Part shown: positions 7,709-15,170 of the stretch, piece after piece | Layout of the letters: each line of letters begins with the position of its first letter | Numbering within the stretch: position 1 is the stretch's first letter | Source: UBA668 sp046086305 | GTDB taxonomy: Bacteria > Actinomycetota > Acidimicrobiia > Acidimicrobiales > Ilumatobacteraceae | DNA length: 29,174 nucleotides | Direction of reading: 5' to 3' | Assembly: GCA_046086305.1 (NCBI GenBank) | Contig: JBJSXI010000038.1 | Span: 1-29,174 of the forward strand | Program-made: the position numbers and the translations under genes | The notes under the pieces: model-generated | What the model was told of the DNA's origin: nothing | Seen by the model: the letters and a program-made list of their open reading frames with translations, nothing else | Database searches by the model: none

Positions 7709-8485
7709 ATGACAATCACCGACTTCTCGACGACCTGGTTCGACCTGCACGGGCGGAGCGCGATCGTGACTGGCGGGAACTCTGGCCTCGGACAGGCATT
7801 CGCCCTTGCGTTGGCGAAGGCGGGCGCACATGTGTTCGTCCCGAGCGTCGCTGATGACGACGGCACCACCCGCTCGCTCATCGAAGCGACCGGCGTCGAC
7901 TACGAGTTCATGCTCGCCGACCTCACCGACGAGGGTGTACCCGCACAGGTCGTCGACGCGTGTGTGCGCCGATTCGGCGCGGTCGACATCCTCATCAACA
8001 GCGCCGGGATCTGTCCGCTCGCCGAGGTGCTCGACTTCGACCGTGCGCCGTGGGACGCAACGGTCGCGGTGAACCTCACTGCTGCCTTCGAGATGAGCCA
8101 TGAGGTCGCCAAGCACATGATTCCTCGTCGATCGGGGAAGATCATCAACATCTGCTCGATGTTCAGCTTCCTCGGTGGTCGGCTGTCGCCCGCGTATGCG
8201 GCGACCAAGCACGGCATCGCCGGCCTCACGAAGGCCTACTGCGACGAGCTGGCCCAGTACAACATCCAGGTGAACGGCATCGCCCCCGGCTACTACGCCA
8301 CCGCGATCACGGCGAACACGCGCAGCAACCCCGAGACGAGCCGCCGGGTTCTCGAGCATGTGCCCGCCGACCGGTGGGGTGAGCCCGTCGACCTGATGGG
8401 CACTGTCGTCTTCCTGTCGAGTCGCGCATCCGACTACGTGAACGGACACATCCTGTCGGTCGACGGCGGCTACCTCGTTCGGTGA
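7709..8485 (+). CDS. KduD-like short-chain dehydrogenase/reductase
   Basis: This classical SDR (258 residues from ATG 7709) has the NAD(P)-binding TGGNSGLG near residue 21, the NSAG motif near 97, the catalytic Ser near 150, and Y-AAT-K at about 163-167. The C-terminal SDYVNGHILSVDGGYL is close to 2-deoxy-D-gluconate 3-dehydrogenase (KduD). It probably oxidises a secondary alcohol of a sugar, polyol or sugar acid with NAD+. Two ATGs lie in tandem (7706, 7709); the second is better spaced from AGGGGG at 7699-7704. Its stop overlaps a possible GTG of the kinase gene, suggesting it supplies that kinase with a keto-sugar. The exact substrate is unknown. Confidence 0.85.
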   Translation: MTITDFSTTWFDLHGRSAIVTGGNSGLGQAFALALAKAGAHVFVPSVADDDGTTRSLIEATGVDYEFMLADLTDEGVPAQVVDACVRRFGAVDILINSAGICPLAEVLDFDRAPWDATVAVNLTAAFEMSHEVAKHMIPRRSGKIINICSMFSFLGGRLSPAYAATKHGIAGLTKAYCDELAQYNIQVNGIAPGYYATAITANTRSNPETSRRVLEHVPADRWGEPVDLMGTVVFLSSRASDYVNGHILSVDGGYLVR

Positions 8486-8499
8486 GCAGCGGAGTCACG

Positions 8500-9936
8500 A
8501 TGGAGGGTCCGTATCTCGTCGGGATCGACTGCGGCACACAGAGTGCCAAGGTCGTCATCGTCACCGCCGACGGAACGCAGGTGGCGAGCGGGCGTCGCGC
8601 GCTCCGGCCGATGGAGCGTCCCCGCCACGGCGTTGCCGTGCACCCAGACGACGACCTGTGGGATGCGATCTGTGCAGCGAGCCGAGAGGCGATGGCGACC
8701 TTCGATGGCGATCCGGCAGACATCGCTGCCGTCGGACTGTGTCCGATCCGCTGCTGCAAGGCATTCCTCGGCGCAGACGGGTGTCTCGTCGAACCGCTCG
8801 TCAGCTGGATGGACGACCGCGCCTATCAGCCGTACGTCCCCGATGACCCCGACTTCACCTACGCCACGACGTCGTCGGGGTACCTCGCCCACCGGATGAC
8901 CGGTCGACGCGTCGACACTGCCGCCAACAACATCCTGCTCCAGTGGCCGATCGACACCGACACCTGGGAGTGGAGCGACGATCCCGACCTCTACAAAGAG
9001 TTCGGGGTCACGCGGGCGATGCTGTTCGACCTCCAGATGCCCGGTGACGTCATCGGCCCTCTGACGCCTGATGCCGCCGGCGCAACTGCACTGCCCGTCG
9101 GCATACCGGTCGTGGCCACGGCGAACGACAAGGCGGTCGAGATGCTCGGCGCAGGCTCGCTCGGTGACTCGACCGCGCTGGTGTCGCTCGGCACCTACAT
9201 CGCGGCGATGATGCACGGCGCGACCAACCATCGCTCACCCGCACATTTCTGGACGAACTTCGCGAGCATCCCGCACCGCTATCTCTACGAGAGCGGGGGA
9301 GTCCGGCGCGGCATGTGGACACTCACCTGGTTCCTCGATCTGCTGGGTGACGAGTTCGCCGACCGGGCACGGGCGAACGGGATGTCGCGTGAGGAATACA
9401 TCGAACCGGAGGCGGCGGCGGTCGCCGCGGGCTCGGACGGCCTGTTGACCGTGCTCGACTGGTTGGCGCCGACCGACCATCCCACCCGTAAGGGCATGAT
9501 GCTCGGGTTCGATGCGCGCCACACGCGAGGCCACATCTATCGATCGATCATGGAGGCGATCGCACTGACCATGCGACACCATGTCGGCGCGATGTGCGGT
9601 GAGCTCGGTGTCGATCTGGAGGAGATCGTCGTGTCCGGCGGAGGGTCGTCGAGTCGGCTCTTCATGCAGATCTTCGCTGACGTCTTCGGCGTGCCTGCGT
9701 CGCGCACGACGGGTGGCGGAGGAGCGAGTCTCGGCGCAGCGATGTGTGCAGCCGCAGCGGCGGGCGTGCACCGCGACATCGAGACGGCGGTGGCACAGAT
9801 GGCCGGAGGGCGAGAGACCTTCCGACCTGATGCCGCTGCTGGCGCCCTCTACCGTGCCGTGTCCGATCACGTGTACCACGGGATCCGCGCCCACACCGAC
9901 CCGATCTTCGAAACTTCCTACCCGCTCTTCCACTGA
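8500..9936 (+). CDS. FGGY-family carbohydrate kinase
   Basis: This 478-residue kinase has both FGGY domains. The N-terminal phosphate loop is VGIDCGTQSAKVVIV, SWMDDRA contributes to the sugar site, and TANDKAVEMLGAG holds the putative catalytic Asp. The second ATP motif is VSLGTY, followed by VVSGGGSSSRLFMQIFADV and GGGGASLGAA. The family phosphorylates ketoses, polyols or glycerol (xylulokinase, ribulokinase, glycerol kinase). I cannot place it in a subfamily. A GTG at 8482 overlaps the SDR stop, but ATG 8500 has GGAG (8491-8494) at good spacing and leaves the family's normal N-terminus. The context suggests that the SDR makes a ketone, this kinase phosphorylates it, and the next FAD enzyme uses the phosphate. 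Confidence 0.87.
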   Translation: MEGPYLVGIDCGTQSAKVVIVTADGTQVASGRRALRPMERPRHGVAVHPDDDLWDAICAASREAMATFDGDPADIAAVGLCPIRCCKAFLGADGCLVEPLVSWMDDRAYQPYVPDDPDFTYATTSSGYLAHRMTGRRVDTAANNILLQWPIDTDTWEWSDDPDLYKEFGVTRAMLFDLQMPGDVIGPLTPDAAGATALPVGIPVVATANDKAVEMLGAGSLGDSTALVSLGTYIAAMMHGATNHRSPAHFWTNFASIPHRYLYESGGVRRGMWTLTWFLDLLGDEFADRARANGMSREEYIEPEAAAVAAGSDGLLTVLDWLAPTDHPTRKGMMLGFDARHTRGHIYRSIMEAIALTMRHHVGAMCGELGVDLEEIVVSGGGSSSRLFMQIFADVFGVPASRTTGGGGASLGAAMCAAAAAGVHRDIETAVAQMAGGRETFRPDAAAGALYRAVSDHVYHGIRAHTDPIFETSYPLFH

Positions 9937-9975
9937 TCCTCAGGATCGCCGACCCCACTGCGAGGAATCCCTGCC

Positions 9976-11421
9976 ATGAGCCTGACCCGAGACCAGATCG
10001 TCGAACACCTGCGGCGCATCCTTCCTGCAGACCGTGTGATCACCGATCCCGACGTCCTCCGTCTGCGCAGCATCGACAACTGGCGCAAACTCGAGTACAT
10101 CTTCGACGTCTTCACGATGCCGCCGCCTGCGGCAGTGGCCATGGTGACCTCGACCGAGGAGGCGTCAGCGGTCCTTGCGTTCGCCGACGAACATCGGGTG
10201 AACGTCGTGCCGCGCACCGGCGGCACGGCGACCGAGGGCGGACTCGAGACTCCCGTCGAGAATTCGATCGTGCTCGACGGGTCGATGATGAATCGGATCA
10301 TCGAGATCGACCCCTACGACATGCAGGCGACGGTGCAGTGTGGTGTGCCGCTCCAGGTTCTCGAGGACAAAGCGCGTGAACTGGGCCTCACCACAGGCCA
10401 CTCTCCCCAGTCGAAGCCCGTTGCCCACCTCGGCGGACTCGTGGCGACACGCAGCATCGGCCAGTTCTCGACCCTCTACGGTGGGATCGAGGACATGGTC
10501 GTCGGACTCGAGGTCGTCTTTCCCGGCGGCGCAGTCTCGAGGATCAAGAACGTGCCGCGGCGAGCGGCCGGACCCGATATCCGCCATGTCGTCATCGGCA
10601 ACGAGGGCGCGCTGTGCTTCATCTCCGAAGTCACGGTCAAGTTGTTCCCGTACATGCCGGAGAACAACGTGTTCATGGGCTGGACACTGAAGAACATGAA
10701 GACGGGGTTCGAAGTGCTTCGCGAGGTGATGGCCGGTGGCTACCGCCCATCCGTCGCCCGTCTGTACGACCCAGAGGACGGCCAGCTGCACTTCTCCCAC
10801 TTCGCAGCACCCGACGACTGCATCGTGCTGTTCATGGCCGAGGGCCCTGCAGGAATCACGCGAGCGACCTCGGAGGGCATCCACGAGATCGTCGCCCGCC
10901 ACTCTGAGTGTGTCGAGGTGGACAGCGCACTGATCGCCGAGTGGTTCGCCGATCTCGTGTGGGGACCCGACAAGATCACTCGTGAGGACGAGCGCATCCG
11001 GACGACCCACAACGTGAACAGGACGACGGAGATCTCGGCCGACTGGAGCTCGATCAACGAGATCTACGAGCGTGCGCTCCACCGGATCCGCAGCGAGATC
11101 AAGGGTCTCACTCTGCTCGGTGGGCACTCGTCGCACAGCTACATCAACGGCACCAACATGTATTTCAACTACTTCTACGACCTCATCGATTGTGCGCCCG
11201 AGGACGAGGGAGAGAAGTACTACCTGCCGATCATCCGCATCATCTGCGAGGAGACGCTCCGACTCGGTGGTTCGATCGTCCACCACCACGGGATGGGTAA
11301 GGTGAGATCTCGCTGGGTCGAGGACGAGTACGGATCGTCGTACCGGATGCTCGAGACGCTCAAGCGGGCGTTCGATCCGCACGGGATCATGAACGCTGGC
11401 ACGATCATCCCCCGGGTCTGA
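9976..11421 (+). CDS. Alkylglycerone-phosphate-synthase-like FAD-binding (PCMH) enzyme
   Basis: This 481-residue flavoprotein has a PCMH-type FAD domain at about residues 45-230: VVPRTGGTATEGG at 77-89, LDGSMMNRIIEID, TGHSPQS at 140-146, GGLVATRSIG at 153-162 and YGGIEDMV at 168-175. The C-terminal cap ends with GSIVHHHGMGKVR, with three histidines at 436-438. The TGH-P-S, TRS-G, YG-IEDLV and HHHG-GK set is the hallmark of alkyldihydroxyacetonephosphate synthase (AGPS) rather than lactate or glycolate oxidases. AGPS swaps the acyl chain of acyl-DHAP for a fatty alcohol, but bacterial relatives may simply oxidise a sugar phosphate. GAGGA (9962-9966) precedes the ATG. The gene lies 39 bp after the kinase, so one operon is likely. 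Confidence 0.82.
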   Translation: MSLTRDQIVEHLRRILPADRVITDPDVLRLRSIDNWRKLEYIFDVFTMPPPAAVAMVTSTEEASAVLAFADEHRVNVVPRTGGTATEGGLETPVENSIVLDGSMMNRIIEIDPYDMQATVQCGVPLQVLEDKARELGLTTGHSPQSKPVAHLGGLVATRSIGQFSTLYGGIEDMVVGLEVVFPGGAVSRIKNVPRRAAGPDIRHVVIGNEGALCFISEVTVKLFPYMPENNVFMGWTLKNMKTGFEVLREVMAGGYRPSVARLYDPEDGQLHFSHFAAPDDCIVLFMAEGPAGITRATSEGIHEIVARHSECVEVDSALIAEWFADLVWGPDKITREDERIRTTHNVNRTTEISADWSSINEIYERALHRIRSEIKGLTLLGGHSSHSYINGTNMYFNYFYDLIDCAPEDEGEKYYLPIIRIICEETLRLGGSIVHHHGMGKVRSRWVEDEYGSSYRMLETLKRAFDPHGIMNAGTIIPRV

Positions 11422-11460
11422 ACAGAACGGTCTCCGAACAGCGAGCTCGATCGGCTCCAA

Positions 11461-11466
11461 TACAGT
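11461..11466 (+). promoter_or_regulatory. -10 box of a leaderless promoter for the acyl-CoA dehydrogenase gene
   Basis: TACAGT is followed by GGCCGG and then ATG 11473, so transcription would start at the start codon. The gene can therefore be expressed apart from the upstream SDR/kinase/FAD genes. Confidence 0.55.
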
Positions 11467-11472
11467 GGCCGG

Positions 11473-12702
11473 ATGGCGATCGACTTCACTCTCGGCCCGG
11501 ACCTCGAGGCGATCCGGCTCGAGGTCCGTCGATTCATCGACGATGTCGTCAGGCCCGGTGAGGAGCGCCTCCACCGACTTCGCGACGAGGACCGCACCGA
11601 GTACATCGAACTCCTCCTCGAGATGCGAGCAGCAGCTCGCGACGCTGGGCTGTGGCTGCCGCACATGCCGCGCGAGTGGGGTGGGATGGGCCTCGGCCAC
11701 GTGCAGCTCGCGATGGTGCAGGCCGAGGCCGCCAAGACGGGGTATGGCCCGTGGGTGCTGAACTGCCAGGCGCCTGACGAGGGCAATATGTACACGCTGT
11801 TGCACTGGGGCACGGTGGAACAGAAGGAGAAGTACCTCCGTCCACTCTGCGAGGGCACGGCGATGAGTTGCTTCGCGATGACCGAGCCCGAGGTTGCGGG
11901 GAGCGATCCGACCCTCATCCGCACGCGGGCCGTCCAGGACGGTGACGAGTGGGTCATCAACGGTCACAAGTGGTTCATCTCGAACGCTCGTCGCGCGAAG
12001 TTCGCCATCCTGATCTGCAGGACCGAGGACGATCCCGACCTCCCGCAGGCAGCGAATACTGCGTTCATCGTCGATCTGCCGAGCGATGGCTGGCAGCGGG
12101 TGCGCGAGGTCGAGACGATGCACGGTGCGACGGGCCACAGCGAGATCGTCATCGAAGACCTTCGAGTTCCGGCTGCGAACATGCTCGGCGGGCGAGGTCA
12201 GGGGCACCTCCTCGGTCAGTACCGACTCGGCCCAGCGCGACTTGCCCACTGCATGCGGTGGATCGCACAGGCCGAGACGGCACTCGACATGATGGTCGAC
12301 CGATCGCTTTCACGCTTCTCCCACGGCAGTGTCCTCGCTGAGAAGCAGGGTGTGCAGTGGATGATCGCCGACAGCACCATGGAGCTGTACCAGGCGAAGC
12401 TGATGGTGCTCCATGCTGCGTACCGCATCGATCAGGGACTCGACTTCAAGAGCGAAGTGTCGATGGCCAAGCATTTCGTCGCCAACATGCTCAATCGGGT
12501 GATCGATCGGAGCATCCAGGTGCACGGTGCACTCGGCTACTCGACCGACACACCGCTCGCACACATGTACCAGCACGCGCGGTGGGCGCGATTCGCCGAT
12601 GGCGCCGACGAGATCCACCAGATGCGTATTGCTCAGCGGACGATCGCGGCATTCCGCGACCACCGGAGCACCCGCACCGCAACCGGCGATCTGCCGATCT
12701 GA
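11473..12702 (+). CDS. ACAD10/11-type acyl-CoA dehydrogenase
   Basis: This 409-residue acyl-CoA dehydrogenase has the N-terminal helical domain (about 1-130), the FAD/substrate loop CFAMTEPEVAGSDPT at 133-147, a middle beta domain with WVINGHKWFISNA, and the C-terminal helical domain with VHGALGYS. The C-terminal catalytic region reads FADGADEIH, with Asp376 where short- and medium-chain enzymes carry the base Glu in YEGT. The ADG-DE(V/I)H form is what I know from ACAD10/ACAD11, which act on 4-phospho- or 4-hydroxyacyl-CoA substrates. It would reduce FAD and pass electrons to ETF. The start is ATG 11473, apparently leaderless. It lies 51 bp after the AGPS-like gene and converges on the P450 gene. 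Confidence 0.86.
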   Translation: MAIDFTLGPDLEAIRLEVRRFIDDVVRPGEERLHRLRDEDRTEYIELLLEMRAAARDAGLWLPHMPREWGGMGLGHVQLAMVQAEAAKTGYGPWVLNCQAPDEGNMYTLLHWGTVEQKEKYLRPLCEGTAMSCFAMTEPEVAGSDPTLIRTRAVQDGDEWVINGHKWFISNARRAKFAILICRTEDDPDLPQAANTAFIVDLPSDGWQRVREVETMHGATGHSEIVIEDLRVPAANMLGGRGQGHLLGQYRLGPARLAHCMRWIAQAETALDMMVDRSLSRFSHGSVLAEKQGVQWMIADSTMELYQAKLMVLHAAYRIDQGLDFKSEVSMAKHFVANMLNRVIDRSIQVHGALGYSTDTPLAHMYQHARWARFADGADEIHQMRIAQRTIAAFRDHRSTRTATGDLPI

Positions 12703-12717
12703 GCGAGGCCGGCTCCG

Positions 12718-13917
12718 TCAGTGTCCGGCGTCGAAGACCACCGGCAGGTGTGACGGGCCGAAGATGCCGACCGCATCGGGTCTCCAGGTGATGTCGCCGT
12801 CGAGCCGCAGGCCGGGAAGGCGCCGGGCGAGCAGCGGCAGGGCTTCCTGCAGTTCGGCCCGGGCGAGCGCCTGACCGAGGCAGTAGTGGATTCCCGACCC
12901 GAAGGTGAGGTGTGGTCGGTCGGCCGTGTCGGTCGTGATGTCGAAGGTCTGCGGGTCGGTGAACACGCCCGCGTCGCGGTTGGCCTCGGCGATCGATACG
13001 CCCATGAAGGTGCCGGCAGGGAACATCACGTCCCGATACTCGATGTCGACGCTTGCGAATCGGGCGGTGCCGCGCACGGCACCGAAGTAGCGCAGCGCCT
13101 CCTCGACGGCCCTCGTGGTGAGGTCGGGTCGCTCGGCGAGTAGACGCCACTGGTCGGGGTGGTCGGCGAACAGTGCAACGGCGCAGCCGAGCTGATTGCG
13201 GGTGGTGTCGGTGCCGCCGACGATGACGGCATTCACCATCATGACCAGTTCGTCGGTGCTGAGGCGATCTCCCGCCTCCTCTGCGGCGATGAGGTCGGTG
13301 AGGAGGTCGTCCGCTGGTCGGTGCCGTCGTGCTGCGATCAGATCACGCGTGTACACGTCGAGCTCGTCCTGAGCGCGGAGCACGAGGTCGAGCTTGTCGG
13401 GAAGGTCGAGGGAGAAGACCTCGAGCACATCGTTGGCCCAGCGCGAGAACAGTTGCCAGTCGGACTTCGGTGCACCGAGGAGTTCGCAGATGATCGGGAT
13501 CGGATACGGCTCGCAGATGTCGACGGCGATGTCGGCGCGTCCTGCCGCTGCGACACGATCCACGAGTGAGGTGATCACCTCACGCATGAACGGGCGCAAT
13601 CTCTCGGCCGATCGTGGAGAGAATGCCGGCGCAACCAGACGTCGAAGCCGGGTATGGACGTCGCCTTCGGCGCTCAGGATGCTGACCTGCTGACGGTCGA
13701 GGAATCGAGGATCGGTCACGCCGGTCAACTCGGGGATCCGCGATGCGGCGTTGTGCCATCGCTTGTCGCGAAGGATCGCCACGGCGTCGGCGTGGTGCCA
13801 GACCGCGTAGCCGAGCGGTGTCCGCACGAGCCAGTGATCATCGGGGGAACGAGTGCCCGGCGAGATGCGGCGCCCCTCGCTCATCGGAAGGTCGAGATCC
13901 GCGGCGCGTACGGGCAT
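12718..13917 (-). CDS. Cytochrome P450 (bacterial class I)
   Basis: This soluble P450 of 399 residues has the C-helix HTRLRRL near 88-94, the I-helix oxygen-binding VGGTDTT at 233-239, and E273-x-x-R276 in the K-helix. The heme loop is FGSGIHYCLGQALAR, with Cys346 as the iron ligand. No membrane anchor is present, so a ferredoxin and a reductase must act in trans; none is encoded nearby. The substrate is unknown. The frame stays open far upstream to 14523 inside the alanine dehydrogenase gene, but ATG 13917 is preferred because TAGCGT lies 7 nt before it and the length then fits the family. It follows alanine dehydrogenase on the same strand after 29 bp. Confidence 0.9.
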   Translation of the reverse strand: MPVRAADLDLPMSEGRRISPGTRSPDDHWLVRTPLGYAVWHHADAVAILRDKRWHNAASRIPELTGVTDPRFLDRQQVSILSAEGDVHTRLRRLVAPAFSPRSAERLRPFMREVITSLVDRVAAAGRADIAVDICEPYPIPIICELLGAPKSDWQLFSRWANDVLEVFSLDLPDKLDLVLRAQDELDVYTRDLIAARRHRPADDLLTDLIAAEEAGDRLSTDELVMMVNAVIVGGTDTTRNQLGCAVALFADHPDQWRLLAERPDLTTRAVEEALRYFGAVRGTARFASVDIEYRDVMFPAGTFMGVSIAEANRDAGVFTDPQTFDITTDTADRPHLTFGSGIHYCLGQALARAELQEALPLLARRLPGLRLDGDITWRPDAVGIFGPSHLPVVFDAGH

Positions 13918-13924
13918 TCCGGCC

Positions 13925-13930
13925 ACGCTA
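13925..13930 (-). promoter_or_regulatory. -10 box of a leaderless promoter for the P450 gene
   Basis: On the minus strand TAGCGT is followed by GGCCGGA and then ATG 13917. It lies inside the 29-bp gap after alanine dehydrogenase, giving the P450 gene its own promoter. Confidence 0.5.
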
Positions 13931-13946
13931 GGTCGTCGCGGCCAGG

Positions 13947-15065
13947 TCAGGCGAGCGCGAGAACCGGTTCGACCATCTCGGCACCGAGGAACTCGGCCAC
14001 AGGGCCGTTCGTCACCTTGCCGGCATGCGTGTTGAGGCCCGCCCTGAGTGCGACGTCGCGTCGGCATGCTGTCGCAGGTCCATGGACGGCGAGCTCGAGT
14101 TGGTACGGGAGCGTGGCGTTCGTCAGCGCATAGGTGCTCGTGTGGGGCACGGCACCGGGCATGTTCCCGACGGCGTAATGGACGACTCCATGACGTTCGT
14201 AGACGGGATCTGCGTGGGTCGTCTCGTGGATCGTCTCGATACACCCGCCCTGATCGACCGCGACGTCGACGATCACTGCACCGCGCTTCATCGAGCGCAC
14301 CATGTCCTCGGTGACCACGACCGGGGCCCTTCCACCTGCCACCAGAACTGCACCGATGACGAGGTCGGCGTCGGCGATGTTGCGCTCGAGAGCGCCGCGG
14401 TTCGAGGCGAGGGTGACGATGCGTCCCTTGTTGATCTGGTCGACCCATCGGAGTCGGTCGAGGTTCTTGTCGAACAGAACGACCTCGGCCTCCATGCCCG
14501 CCGCGATCCACGCAGAGTTCCACCCGACGTTCCCGGCACCCAGGACGACGACCTTGGCAGGCTGCACCCCCGGCGCGCCGCCCATCAGCACGCCGCGGCC
14601 TCCGTTGTGCCGCTCGAGATAGTGGGCACCCATCTGCGGAGCAAGCCGTCCCGCGACTTCACTCATCGGGGCGAGCAGCGGCAGTGCGCCGCTCGGGAGC
14701 TGCACGGTCTCGTAGGCGAAGGCGGTGGTCCCGGCGGCGAGCAGCGCGCGAGCGACCTCCGGATAGGCGGCGAGATGGAGGTAGGTGAACAGCACGAGGT
14801 CGTTGCGGAGGTGGACGAACTCGCCGGCTGTCGGTTCTTTCACCTTCACCACCATCTGTTGTGCCCATGCGTCGGCAGCTGACGGCACGATCGTGGCCCC
14901 GGCAGCCCGGTAGTCGTCGTCGGCGATGCTCGCCCCATCGCCCGCCCCGCTCTCGACGAACACATCGATCCCGTGACGCTCGAATTCGCGGACCCCATCG
15001 GGGGTCATCGCCACTCGATACTCCTGGGTCTTGGTCTCTCGCGGTACGCCGACGGTCGTGATCAT
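13947..15065 (-). CDS. ald: Alanine dehydrogenase
   Basis: This 372-residue enzyme interconverts L-alanine and pyruvate plus ammonia with NAD+/NADH. It opens with VGVPRETKTQEYRVAMTP and carries the catalytic Lys in VKVKEP (74-79), His97 in TYLHLAA, the Rossmann motif VLGAGNVGWNSA, and VDVAVDQGGC with the conserved Asp. It closely follows the Mycobacterium tuberculosis Ald pattern, including ETVQ, ALPLLAPMSEVAGRLA and STYALTNAT. An upstream in-frame start exists at 15101, but ATG 15065 gives the family's standard N-terminus and length. It diverges from the aldehyde dehydrogenase of the polyamine module, so it may recycle alanine formed when pyruvate accepts amino groups; that link is inferred. 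Confidence 0.95.
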   Translation of the reverse strand: MITTVGVPRETKTQEYRVAMTPDGVREFERHGIDVFVESGAGDGASIADDDYRAAGATIVPSAADAWAQQMVVKVKEPTAGEFVHLRNDLVLFTYLHLAAYPEVARALLAAGTTAFAYETVQLPSGALPLLAPMSEVAGRLAPQMGAHYLERHNGGRGVLMGGAPGVQPAKVVVLGAGNVGWNSAWIAAGMEAEVVLFDKNLDRLRWVDQINKGRIVTLASNRGALERNIADADLVIGAVLVAGGRAPVVVTEDMVRSMKRGAVIVDVAVDQGGCIETIHETTHADPVYERHGVVHYAVGNMPGAVPHTSTYALTNATLPYQLELAVHGPATACRRDVALRAGLNTHAGKVTNGPVAEFLGAEMVEPVLALA

Positions 15066-15106
15066 GGGGACGATGATCCACCGAAAGTCGGCGCCGTGCA
15101 ACCGGC

Positions 15107-15112
15107 TACCAT
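15107..15112 (+). promoter_or_regulatory. Possible -10 box for the polyamine operon
   Basis: TACCAT would start transcription near 15119 and leave a leader of about 50 nt before the aldehyde dehydrogenase. It lies in the 105-bp gap between the divergent ald and aldehyde dehydrogenase genes, where a regulator of nitrogen or polyamine use could bind. No clear operator was seen. Confidence 0.35.
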
Positions 15113-15170
15113 CGATCGCTGGGGCTGGATTGGGCCCATCCGCATCTCACCAACGGGACGGTCGATGGTC

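Noticed and set aside
10165..12249. 694-codon open frame on the minus strand, antisense to the FAD enzyme and ACAD genes
   Set aside because: Long antisense frames are usual in GC-rich genes. The sense strand has full-length, motif-bearing proteins and the antisense product has no recognisable domain.
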